A DNA stretch of 64,000 bases from Acidobacteriota bacterium (GTDB lineage: Bacteria > Acidobacteriota > Vicinamibacteria > Vicinamibacterales > UBA8438). The stretch covers positions 124,001-188,000 of the forward strand of contig VXRJ01000016.1 in assembly GCA_009838525.1 (NCBI GenBank), given 5' to 3'. A program made the translations under genes and the position numbers. The notes under the pieces were generated by a model. The model worked only from the letters and a program-made list of their open reading frames with translations, was not told the DNA's origin and did not search any database. This document shows, one piece after another, positions 42,086 through 50,071 of this stretch; positions within the stretch are counted from its first letter, which is position 1; each line of letters begins with the position of its first letter.

Positions 42086-43324
42086 GTGACTGATTCTGCC
42101 GCGACGGAACGGACGGGGGCAGTCTATCTGGACTGCGCCGCCACCTGCCCGCTGGATCCGCGGGTAGCCGCGGAGCTGCGGCGATTCTCCGAGGCGGAGT
42201 TCGGAAACGCGGGCAGCCGGACGCACGACTTCGGGCGGCTCGCCAGGCAGGCGGTCGAACGGGCGCGGGCGCATGTCGCGCGGGTCGTGGACGCGGGCCG
42301 GAACGAGGTGGTGTTCACGAGCGGCGCGACGGAGGCGAACAACCTCGCGATCCTGGGCCTTGAAGCGTTCGGACGGACGCACGGTCGGAAGCACTTGGTC
42401 AGCACGCGGATCGAGCACCACGCGGTGCTGGAGCCGTTGCGGGCCCTCGCCGAGCGCGGATTCGAACTGACGCTGGTCCAGCCGGAGCCGGGAGGCTGGG
42501 TCGATGTCGGCCGCGTCGCGGATGCGGTTCGTCCGGACACGCTGCTCGTGTCGGTGATGCAGGTGAACAACGAGACCGGCGTCGTGCAACCGGTTGACGC
42601 AATCGCGGATCGGCTGGAGGACGCCGGGTCGGAGGCGTTCCTGCACGTTGACGCGGCGCAGGGGTTCGGCAAAGCGATCGAGCCGCTACGGTCGAAACGG
42701 ATCGATCTCATCAGCATCAGCGCGCACAAGATCTGCGGGCCGAAGGGCATTGGCGCGCTGATCGCCCGGCGGCGGGGAACCGACAAGCCGCCGCTCACGC
42801 CGCTGCTGCACGGGGGCGGGCAGGAGATGGGGCTGCGGCCCGGCACGTTGCCGGTCGCGCTCATCGCCGCGTTCGGCCGCGCCGCCGAGATCGCGCTCGA
42901 AGAGCAGGCGGCGCGTCGTGACGCTGCGGCGGCGTTCGAACGGCGCCTGCTCGACGGACTCGCGCCGCTTGCGCCGCGCGTGAACGGCGATCCGGAACGC
43001 CGGATCCCGTACATCCTGAACCTGTGGATCCCGGACTGGGACAAGGAAGGCCTGATCGAGGCGTGGGCGCCGTTCGCGGCGATTTCGGACGGCGCCGCCT
43101 GCACGTCGCAGTCGTACACGTGCAGCCATGTGCTGGCCGCGATGGGGGTCGAGGGGCAAGCGGAGACGGGCGCGGTCCGGCTGTCGTGGTGTCATCTGAC
43201 GGAGGAGCCGGACGTGGCGGCGATGGTGAGGGCTTGCCGGCCTGGAGGCCGGCGCACCGGCCGGCGCACCAGTGGGACCACGGGCGGGCTCTCCGAGCGC
43301 GTTGCGGCGGGCAGGCCATCATGA
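42086..43324 (+). CDS. Cysteine desulfurase, NifS/IscS type
   Basis: PLP enzyme of 412 residues that moves sulfur from cysteine to an active-site persulfide. Visible: TSGATEANNLAILGL, NNETGVVQPV, the PLP lysine in SISAHKICGPKGIGAL near residue 215, and the persulfide cysteine in SDGAACTSQSYTCSHVLAAM near residue 340. It starts a run of nine coupled or closely spaced genes. Its partner could be the Fe-S proteins, the radical SAM enzyme or sulfur for a product. The last 27 residues (RPGGRRTGRRTSGTTGGLSE) exceed the family length and contain a REP-like palindrome. Confidence 0.85.
   Translation: MTDSAATERTGAVYLDCAATCPLDPRVAAELRRFSEAEFGNAGSRTHDFGRLARQAVERARAHVARVVDAGRNEVVFTSGATEANNLAILGLEAFGRTHGRKHLVSTRIEHHAVLEPLRALAERGFELTLVQPEPGGWVDVGRVADAVRPDTLLVSVMQVNNETGVVQPVDAIADRLEDAGSEAFLHVDAAQGFGKAIEPLRSKRIDLISISAHKICGPKGIGALIARRRGTDKPPLTPLLHGGGQEMGLRPGTLPVALIAAFGRAAEIALEEQAARRDAAAAFERRLLDGLAPLAPRVNGDPERRIPYILNLWIPDWDKEGLIEAWAPFAAISDGAACTSQSYTCSHVLAAMGVEGQAETGAVRLSWCHLTEEPDVAAMVRACRPGGRRTGRRTSGTTGGLSERVAAGRPS
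43236..43253. repeat. REP-like 18-nt palindrome, copy 2
   Basis: GCCGGCCTGGAGGCCGGC is the exact reverse complement of 6354-6371. Here it lies inside the 3' end of the cysteine desulfurase coding sequence and encodes part of its unusual tail. Confidence 0.5.
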
Positions 43325-43806
43325 CGCCGCGCCGTCCCGCCGGCGAGGTGCTCCGCTACAAGCGCTCCCGCTTCGCGACCCGCCTCCCGAAGCACTACCG
43401 CTACACGCGAGCCCATTATTGGCTGCACCGCGAGTCGGACGACGGCCCGTGGCGGATCGGCCTGACTACGTTCGCCACGCGGATGCTGGGCGACCTAGTA
43501 GAATGCAACTTTGCGCTGGCGGCGGGCGACCCGGTCAGGGTCGGCCAGCCCATCGGCACCATCGAGGGATTCAAGGCAATCTCGGACCTGTACGCCGTGG
43601 CGGAGGGACGCTTCGCCGGGGCGAACGGGGCGCTCGACATGGACATCACGCTGGTCGAATCGGCGCCTTACGCGGACGGCTGGCTGTATGCCGTCGACGG
43701 CGCCGCCGACCCCGACAGTCTGGACGTGGAAGGCTATGTCTCCGTCCTCGACGCCACGATCGACCGGATGCTGGCGGCCCGGGGCGAGGGGGATCCCGAT
43801 GCCTGA
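43321..43806 (+). CDS. GcvH-like lipoyl carrier protein
   Basis: Protein of 161 residues with a lipoyl-domain hammerhead. The modified lysine is in IGTIEGFKAISDLYAVAEGR near residue 85, comparable to ESVKAASDIY of glycine cleavage H proteins, but with Gly-Phe before Lys. The N-terminus has 30 extra basic residues. No glycine cleavage P or T protein is encoded nearby, so it is a dedicated carrier, probably for sulfur, electrons or an acyl group. It overlaps the upstream stop (ATGA) and the downstream CobW gene by 8 nt. Confidence 0.8.
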   Translation: MTPRRPAGEVLRYKRSRFATRLPKHYRYTRAHYWLHRESDDGPWRIGLTTFATRMLGDLVECNFALAAGDPVRVGQPIGTIEGFKAISDLYAVAEGRFAGANGALDMDITLVESAPYADGWLYAVDGAADPDSLDVEGYVSVLDATIDRMLAARGEGDPDA

Positions 43807-44932
43807 GGCCCGCGCCGGCGACGGCGCGGCCCGCTACATCATGGTGGGGGGCTTTCTCGGCGCCGGCAAGACGACCGCCATCCTGCGCCTCGCCCACCAC
43901 CTGACCGACGCTGGCCAGCGCGTGGGACTGATCACGAACGATCAGAGCGTCGGGCTGGTCGACACGACCCTGGCCCGGGCCGAGGGCTTCCCGGTCGAGG
44001 AGATCACCGGCGGCTGCTTCTGCTGCCGCTTCAACACGCTGATGGACGCGGCGGACAAGCTGACCGCGGACGCTCGCCCGGATGTCTTCATCGCCGAGCC
44101 GGTCGGCAGTTGCACCGACCTGCGCGCCGCCGTGAGCTACCCGTTGCGCCGGATGTACGGCGACGCCTTCGAGATCGCTCCGCTCAGCGTCCTGGTCGAT
44201 CCCATTCGCGCCCTCCGCATCCTGGAGCTGGAGCCGGGCCGCTCGTTCTCAGAAAAGGTGCGCTACGTCTACGACCGGCAGTTGGCCGAGGCGGACGTAA
44301 TCGTCGTCAACAAGACGGACATCGTGGACGGCGGACGTCTGGCCAGTCTCCGGCAGGGGCTCGCGGAGCGGTATCCGCAGGCGGAAGTAATCGCCATGTC
44401 CGCCCGCGAAGGCGACGGCGTGGCCGGCTGGTTCGACCGGGTGACGGGCGGCGCGCTCGGTTTGGACGCCTCGCCCGACGTCGACTACGAGACCTACGCG
44501 GAGGGCGAAGCGCTGCTCGGCTGGCTGAACGCGACGGTGCGCGTGACCGCGGGTGCGCCGTTCGATGGCAACGCGCTGCTGCGGGAGCTGGCCGGCCGGA
44601 TCGCGGTCACGGTCGGCGCTGGCGAGATCGCCCACCTGAAGATGACGCTGACGGCGGAGGAGCTGCCCTCCGACATCGCCGTCCTGAACCTGGTGGCGGG
44701 CGACCGCGGGGCGGAGATGGCGCATACGCTGAAGGCGCCGATCGACGCGGGCGAACTGATCCTGAACCTCCGGGCCGAGGCGGATCCGGAACTGCTCCAC
44801 GACGCCGCGCTTGCCGCCCTCCGCGGGTGGGAAGCCGAGGCCGCGGGCCGTCGCGCGGCAGTCGATCACATCGAGCACTTCCGTCCCGCGAAGCCGGAGC
44901 CGACGTACCGGATGGCGACCGCCACCGCCTGA
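43799..44932 (+). CDS. CobW/COG0523-type GTPase, metallochaperone-like
   Basis: P-loop GTPase of 377 residues. Walker A is VGGFLGAGKTTAIL near residue 17, the metal-binding CxCC motif is GGCFCCRF near 73, and NKTD lies near 170. COG0523 proteins load or mobilise zinc, cobalt or other metals using GTP. A 200-residue C-terminal part differs from YciC/YjiA. In this cluster it probably supports metallation of a partner enzyme or cofactor handling; the metal is not evident. Confidence 0.85.
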   Translation: MPEARAGDGAARYIMVGGFLGAGKTTAILRLAHHLTDAGQRVGLITNDQSVGLVDTTLARAEGFPVEEITGGCFCCRFNTLMDAADKLTADARPDVFIAEPVGSCTDLRAAVSYPLRRMYGDAFEIAPLSVLVDPIRALRILELEPGRSFSEKVRYVYDRQLAEADVIVVNKTDIVDGGRLASLRQGLAERYPQAEVIAMSAREGDGVAGWFDRVTGGALGLDASPDVDYETYAEGEALLGWLNATVRVTAGAPFDGNALLRELAGRIAVTVGAGEIAHLKMTLTAEELPSDIAVLNLVAGDRGAEMAHTLKAPIDAGELILNLRAEADPELLHDAALAALRGWEAEAAGRRAAVDHIEHFRPAKPEPTYRMATATA

Positions 44933-44955
44933 TCGCCCGAGGGCATGAGACTGCA

Positions 44956-45363
44956 ATGAGCGACCGCGAGCGGACCGAGCCGAAAGCCCCGGAGGGCGGC
45001 GGCGCCAGCGCCGGACCGGCCCTGGTTTACTGCCGCTGCGCCTACGCGCGCGTCGTGCCGCTGAAGGTGAAGGACGGCGTCCTGGAAGCGCTGGCCGCCT
45101 CCGGCGTCGACTTCGACGCCGCGCCCGACCTGTGCGAGATGTCGGCGCGGCGCGATCCGCGCCTCAAGGAGATCGCGGGCGCCGGGCCCGTGAAGATCGC
45201 CGCGTGCTATCCTCGCGCGGTCCGCTGGCTGTTCAACGACGCCGGCTCTCCCCTCGACGAGGAACAGGTCACGATCCTGAACATGCGCGAGCAGACGGTG
45301 GAAGAGGTAGCGGCCGCCATGCTGAACGGCGACTCCCAACCTGCGACGGAGGAGAACGAATGA
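44956..45363 (+). CDS. Small cysteine-containing protein resembling the N-terminus of HdrA
   Basis: Protein of 135 residues. LVYCRCAYARVVPLK, then DLCEMSARRDPRLKEIAG and VKIAACYPRAVRWLF, echo the C-x-C...C...AC-x-PR pattern at the beginning of heterodisulfide reductase A-type proteins, where the cysteines hold an Fe-S cluster. The flavin domain of HdrA is absent. It overlaps the ferredoxin gene by 4 nt and probably works with it. Confidence 0.55.
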   Translation: MSDRERTEPKAPEGGGASAGPALVYCRCAYARVVPLKVKDGVLEALAASGVDFDAAPDLCEMSARRDPRLKEIAGAGPVKIAACYPRAVRWLFNDAGSPLDEEQVTILNMREQTVEEVAAAMLNGDSQPATEENE

Positions 45364-46268
45364 GCGGCGCCGGCGCGCTCTCGCTGCCCGTCCTGCAGGT
45401 GGCGCTCTACGAGGGGCGCGGGGCCGAGCCGATTGACGCCGGGCGACGCTTCGCGCTCATGGGCGCCCTGCTCGATCGCGGCTACCGCGTGACTCGCGTC
45501 ACGGAAGGGGCCGCCGCGCGCGCCGACGACGGCAACGCGCTCGCCGTCCTCGGCCGGTTCAGCGACGAGAAGCCGGCCGACGCGCTCGGCACGGACGGCG
45601 GCGGCCGCGTCTGGTTCCGGGACATCGGGGACCACACGCCGGACGCCGTGATCGCGCAGGTCGAGGCGATCCGCGCCGAGTGCGACGCCCGCGAGCCGGG
45701 GGGCTGGAAGCCGTGGTTCCCGGTCATCGACTTCGACCGCTGCACCAACTGCATGCAGTGCCTCAGCTTCTGCCTCTTCGACGTGTACGGCGTTTCGAAG
45801 CAGGGGCAGATCCAGGTCCAGAACCACGACAACTGCAAGACCGACTGCCCCGCCTGCTCGCGCGTCTGCCCGGAGGTGGCGATCCTCTTCCCGAAGTATC
45901 GCCACGGCCCGATCCACGGCGGCGAGGTGAACACCGACGACGTGCGGCGCGAGGCGATGAAGGTGGACATCTCCGCCCTCCTCGGCGGCGACATCTACGC
46001 CGCGCTGCGCGACCGGAGCGCGAAGGCGAAGTCGCGCTTCTCGAAGGAACGGGACGAGGAGCGCGCGCTGAAGGAGCGGCAGAAGTGCCTCGTCAAGCTG
46101 CAGGCGAACCTCGACATCCCGACCGAGGTACTGGCGAGCCTGCCGACCCTCGACGAGATCCAGGCCAAGGCGGAAGCCGCGAAGCGCCGCGCGGAAGAGG
46201 CGGTGGAGGCCAATCTGGCCGCCGGCCGGGCCGGGGGCGAAACGGCCGGGGCCCGCCAGGAGTCCTGA
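45360..46268 (+). CDS. Ferredoxin-domain protein with a long coiled C-terminus
   Basis: Protein of 302 residues. Around residues 125-180 it has CTNCMQCLSFCLFDVYGV and CKTDCPACSRVCPEVAI, enough for two 4Fe-4S clusters with an unusual second motif. The last 100 residues are rich in Lys, Glu and Ala (SAKAKSRFSKERDEERALKE) and probably form a coiled coil. The N-terminal 110 residues carry no known motif. It likely delivers electrons to the radical SAM enzyme or to the lipoyl carrier. Confidence 0.75.
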   Translation: MSGAGALSLPVLQVALYEGRGAEPIDAGRRFALMGALLDRGYRVTRVTEGAAARADDGNALAVLGRFSDEKPADALGTDGGGRVWFRDIGDHTPDAVIAQVEAIRAECDAREPGGWKPWFPVIDFDRCTNCMQCLSFCLFDVYGVSKQGQIQVQNHDNCKTDCPACSRVCPEVAILFPKYRHGPIHGGEVNTDDVRREAMKVDISALLGGDIYAALRDRSAKAKSRFSKERDEERALKERQKCLVKLQANLDIPTEVLASLPTLDEIQAKAEAAKRRAEEAVEANLAAGRAGGETAGARQES

Positions 46269-46273
46269 TCCCC

Positions 46274-47467
46274 ATGGTGGTCGCCCTCGCCCGCCGGATG
46301 CTGACCGAGCCCGATCCGCGGGCGTTGCGCAAGCTCGTCTGGAACATGGGCGTCAAGGGCGTCCGCTCCGTCCAGCGCTACAAGCAGCGGCTGAAGCGCG
46401 GCGAGCACTTCCCGCCGTTCCTTTTCATCTCCGTCATCTCCGGCTGCCAGTTGCGGTGCCAGGGCTGCTGGGTCGACGTCGAGGCGCCGAGCCGCAAGAT
46501 CGAGCTGGACGAGCTGAACCGGATCGTCGGTGACGCGAAGGCGCACGGCAACAGCTACTTCGGCATCCTCGGGGGCGAGCCGCTGATGCACCCCGAGCTG
46601 TTCGATCTCTTCGCCGCGCATCCGGACTGCTACTTCCAGCTCTTCACCAACGGCCACCTGATCGACGACGCGCGGGCGGCGGAGCTGCGCCGCCTCGGCA
46701 ACGTGACGCCGCTCGTCAGCATCGAGGGAACGTCCGTCGTGAGCGACGAGCGGCGCGGACGCGCCGGCGTCCTCGACAAGTCGATCGCCGGCCTCGAGGC
46801 GTGCACGCGGAACCGCCTGGTCACCGGCGTGGCGACCAGCGTCTGCAAGACGAACATCGACGACCTCGTGCAGGAGAAATGGCTGCGCCGCCTGATCGGG
46901 ATGGGCGTCCATTACGCCTGGTTCCACACCTACCGGGTGACGGGACCCAAGCCGTCGGTGGAACTGGCCCTCGATCCGGAGGAGGTGCTGCGCGTCCGGC
47001 GGTTCATCGTGGAGATGCGGGCCCGGCTCCCGATCGCCATCGTCGACGCCTACTGGGACGACGAGGGGCAGGCGCTCTGCCCGATGGCGACCGGCGTCAG
47101 CCACCACATCAGCCCCTACGGCGACATCGAGCCGTGCCCGATCATCCAGTTCGCGACCGAATCGGTCTATGATCGCCCGAGCCTTTTCGAGACGATGACG
47201 CAATCCGCCTTCCTGAAGGACTTTCGCGAGACGGCGGCCGCTACGACGCGCGGCTGCATCGTGCTGGAGCGGCCCGACCTGGTGCGCGAGCTGGTCGACC
47301 GCCACGGGGCGCGCGACACGACGCAGCGGCAGACGGCGGCGGCCGAATTGTCCGCCCTGACCGGCCGCGGCAGCCAGCATGTCCCCGGGCAGGAGATTCC
47401 GGAGGAGCACTGGGCTTACAGCTTCGCGAAGAAGCACTGGTTCTTCGGATTCGGAGCCTATAGCTGA
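46274..47467 (+). CDS. Radical SAM enzyme with SPASM-like C-terminus
   Basis: Protein of 397 residues. The canonical CxxxCxxC cluster motif is ISGCQLRCQGCWVDVEAP near residue 60, followed by the SAM-binding LGGEPLMHPELF near 100 and VSIEGTSVVSDERRG near 155. Additional cysteines (ALCPM, IEPCPIIQF, RGCIVLE) suggest an auxiliary Fe-S cluster. It lies 5 nt after the ferredoxin gene and 20 nt before the DUF116-prenyl synthase fusion, so its substrate may be a prenyl product or a carrier-bound intermediate. It is not a lipoyl synthase by motif. Confidence 0.85.
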   Translation: MVVALARRMLTEPDPRALRKLVWNMGVKGVRSVQRYKQRLKRGEHFPPFLFISVISGCQLRCQGCWVDVEAPSRKIELDELNRIVGDAKAHGNSYFGILGGEPLMHPELFDLFAAHPDCYFQLFTNGHLIDDARAAELRRLGNVTPLVSIEGTSVVSDERRGRAGVLDKSIAGLEACTRNRLVTGVATSVCKTNIDDLVQEKWLRRLIGMGVHYAWFHTYRVTGPKPSVELALDPEEVLRVRRFIVEMRARLPIAIVDAYWDDEGQALCPMATGVSHHISPYGDIEPCPIIQFATESVYDRPSLFETMTQSAFLKDFRETAAATTRGCIVLERPDLVRELVDRHGARDTTQRQTAAAELSALTGRGSQHVPGQEIPEEHWAYSFAKKHWFFGFGAYS

Positions 47468-47487
47468 GCGCGCCTCCCGCAGACCCG

Positions 47488-49251
47488 ATGGAAACCGCCA
47501 CACCGACCGTTCCGCTGCCGCTCGTCTCGCTGCCGCGCGCGGTGCCGGAGATGCCCAACCGTCCGCCGCAGGAGAACATCCCGCAGACGCGCGGCGAGCG
47601 CGAGCTGATCCTCCGGCAGGTGAAGGCCTACGTCGCGGAAGCCGAGAACGAGTTGACGCCGCCGCTCGTGCTCGACGAGTTGCGCCAGCGGGCCGAAGCG
47701 CTCGTCGCGCGGCACGGGATCGACTCGAAGTACGTCGATTACGTCGGCATCGTCCTCAGCAACGAGGTGTGGCGCGAGCAGCTTTCGGCGGTTCCCTACG
47801 ACCGGCGGCTGCTGCTGATGCCCAAGTGCCTGCGGGTCGAGGACCGGTGCCCGGCCCCGTTCGACGAGTTCGGCCTGCTCTGCAAGCAGTGCGGCCTCTG
47901 CTCCATCCAGGATCTCCAGGAAGAAGCCGAGCGCCTCGGCTATGCCGTGCTGGTAGCGGAGGGATCGGCCCTCGTCATGGCGTTGATCCAGACCGGCAAG
48001 ATCGAGGCGATCGTCGGCGTAAGCTGCATCTCGGTCCTGGAGCGGGCGTTCCCCTACATGGAGTCGGCGGCGATTCCGGGCGTCGCGATCCCGTTGCTGC
48101 AGGACGACTGCAAGGACACGGCGGTCGACGTCGAGTGGGTCTGGGACTTCATCCATACGACCAGCGACGACCGGACGCGGCGCCTCGATCTCGACGCGCT
48201 GCGCAAGGACGTGGAGAGCTGGTTCGAGCCGGCGACGCTCGATACGCTGTTCGGCGGTCCGGCCGCCAGCGAGACCGAGACCCTCGCCCGCGCCGAACTG
48301 ACCCGCGCCGGCAAGCGGTGGCGGCCGTTCCTGACGGTTTGCGTCCACCAGGCGCTACAGGACGATCCGCACGCGCCGGTGCCGGACGCGCTCCGCCAGG
48401 TCGCGGTGGCGGTCGAGTGCTTCCACAAGGCGTCGCTGATCCACGACGACATCGAGGACGGCGACACGCTCCGTTACGGCGAACCGACGCTGCATGCGAC
48501 GCACGGCGTGCCGGCCGCCATCAACGTGGGCGACCTCCTCATCGGCGAGGGCTACCGACTGCTCGCGGAATGCGGCTTCCCGCCGGACGTGCGCGCCGCC
48601 ATGACGGCGATCGCGGCCCGCGGCCACCGCACCCTCTGCCTCGGCCAGGGCGAGGAGCTGTTGTGGGCGCGCAGCCCGAAGCCGCTCGGCTCGCGGAAGG
48701 TGCTGGAGATCTTCCGGCAGAAGACCGCCCCGGCCTTCGGGGTTGCGCTCGAGCTGGGGGCGGCGGCGGCGCGGGCCGAGCCGGAGGTGTTCGAGACCCT
48801 GCGCAAGTACAGCGACGCGCTCGGCATCGCCTACCAGATCCGCGACGATCTGGACGACTTCGCGCCTTCCGCCGACGCGCCGGACGACATCGCGGCGCTC
48901 CGTCCGTCGCTGCCGCTCGCGGTGGGTTACGAGCAGGCGAAGACGGAGCCGGAGCTGCGGCCGATCCTCGCGCGGGCCTGGCGCCGCGAGCGGGTGAACG
49001 GCAGCGCCTCGCCGGAACGCCTGCGCGCCCTGCTCGACCAGTTCGATTCGGTCGAGCGGAGCCGGCGGATGATGGAAGGCTACAAGGAAGAGGCGATCCG
49101 CTCGCTGCCCGGCCTCACCAACCCGAGCCTCAAGGGGTTGCTGCGCCGGGTGATCGGCAAGATCTTCAGCGTCGAGATTCAAGGCTGGTGCAGTGAGTTT
49201 GAGGCTCGAAATGCTGCAGGTGGCCAGAGTGTCGCCGAAGCTTCTCGGTGA
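47488..49251 (+). CDS. DUF116 domain fused to a trans-polyprenyl diphosphate synthase
   Basis: Protein of 587 residues. Residues 50-240 are a DUF116 domain with the metal-type cysteines LLMPKCLRVEDRCPAPFDEF, LLCKQCGLCSIQD, GVSCISVLERAF and LQDDCKD. From about 260 follows an isoprenyl diphosphate synthase: GKRWRP, the first aspartate-rich motif LIHDDIEDGDTLRYG, and the second YQIRDDLDDF. The synthase would make a C15-C30 diphosphate from IPP and allylic primers. The fusion binds prenyl chain synthesis directly to an unknown Fe-S or redox function. The stop overlaps the next gene by 59 nt. Confidence 0.85.
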   Translation: METATPTVPLPLVSLPRAVPEMPNRPPQENIPQTRGERELILRQVKAYVAEAENELTPPLVLDELRQRAEALVARHGIDSKYVDYVGIVLSNEVWREQLSAVPYDRRLLLMPKCLRVEDRCPAPFDEFGLLCKQCGLCSIQDLQEEAERLGYAVLVAEGSALVMALIQTGKIEAIVGVSCISVLERAFPYMESAAIPGVAIPLLQDDCKDTAVDVEWVWDFIHTTSDDRTRRLDLDALRKDVESWFEPATLDTLFGGPAASETETLARAELTRAGKRWRPFLTVCVHQALQDDPHAPVPDALRQVAVAVECFHKASLIHDDIEDGDTLRYGEPTLHATHGVPAAINVGDLLIGEGYRLLAECGFPPDVRAAMTAIAARGHRTLCLGQGEELLWARSPKPLGSRKVLEIFRQKTAPAFGVALELGAAAARAEPEVFETLRKYSDALGIAYQIRDDLDDFAPSADAPDDIAALRPSLPLAVGYEQAKTEPELRPILARAWRRERVNGSASPERLRALLDQFDSVERSRRMMEGYKEEAIRSLPGLTNPSLKGLLRRVIGKIFSVEIQGWCSEFEARNAAGGQSVAEASR

Positions 49252-50071
49252 TGCGGCCGACCTGACCGCGAACTTCTTCTCCTCCCGGCTGAATCCCGAC
49301 GGCGGCTTTCAGGATCGCGACGGCGCGAGCGACCTCTACTACACCGTCTTCGGCCTCGAGGGACTGATCGCCCTGCAGCGCGAGCCGCCGTCGGACCAAG
49401 TGCGGCCGTTCCTGGCGAGACACGACGACCCCGCGGCGCTGGACTTCGTGCATGCCGCCTGCCTCGCCCGTTGCTGGGCCGACATCGGCGCGGCGGACGA
49501 GGCGCCGGCCGACGCGCTGCGCGCGCGGATCGAGGCGCACCGGACGCCGGACGGCGGCTATAGCCAGACGCCGGACGCGGAACACGGCTCGGCCTACGGC
49601 TGCTTCCTCGCCGTCGGCGCCTACGAGGACCTGGGCGATGCGGTTCCGGATCCCGGGGGCGTTGTCGCCTGCCTGGAGGGTCTGCGCGTGGAGGACGGCG
49701 GCTACGCGAACGACCCTTCCATCCCGGTGGGCCTGACGCCCCCGACCGCCGCGGCGCTCACCCTGTTGCGGCGCCTGTCGCACCCGGCGGCGCCCGAAGC
49801 GGCGGAGTGGCTGCTCGCGCAGCATGCCGCCGAGGGCGGCTTCCGCGTAGGACCGGTGGTCCCGGCCCCCGACCTGCTGTCGACCGCGACCGCCATCCAC
49901 GCCCTGGCCGGCGCCCACGTGAACCTGGAGCCCATCCGGGAACCGTGCCTCGACTTCATCGACAGCCTCTGGAGCAACTCCGGCGGCTTCTACGGCACCT
50001 GGGACGACGACGTGCAGGACTGCGAATACACGTACTACGCGCTCCTCGCCCTCGGGCACCTGAGTTTCTGA
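49193..50071 (+). CDS. Prenyltransferase/terpene-cyclase-repeat protein (short alpha-barrel)
   Basis: Protein of 292 residues made of repeated QW/GG-type units: LNPDGGFQDRDGASDLYYT, TPDGGYSQTPDAEHGSAYG, VEDGGYANDP, AEGGFRVGP and SGGFYGTWDDDVQDCEYTYY. This is the alpha-alpha barrel shared by squalene cyclases and protein prenyltransferase beta subunits. There is no DxDD motif. A D...DC-x-Y-T-Y-Y segment near the C-terminus recalls the zinc Asp/Cys of prenyltransferase beta, but the ligand histidine is not clear. GTG at 49193 or ATG at 49211 are both possible starts. Confidence 0.7.
   Translation: MSLRLEMLQVARVSPKLLGDAADLTANFFSSRLNPDGGFQDRDGASDLYYTVFGLEGLIALQREPPSDQVRPFLARHDDPAALDFVHAACLARCWADIGAADEAPADALRARIEAHRTPDGGYSQTPDAEHGSAYGCFLAVGAYEDLGDAVPDPGGVVACLEGLRVEDGGYANDPSIPVGLTPPTAAALTLLRRLSHPAAPEAAEWLLAQHAAEGGFRVGPVVPAPDLLSTATAIHALAGAHVNLEPIREPCLDFIDSLWSNSGGFYGTWDDDVQDCEYTYYALLALGHLSF

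Noticed and set aside
43321-43806. Glycine cleavage H protein as a housekeeping gene
   Set aside because: P- and T-protein genes are absent and the lysine context differs; it is treated as a dedicated carrier.
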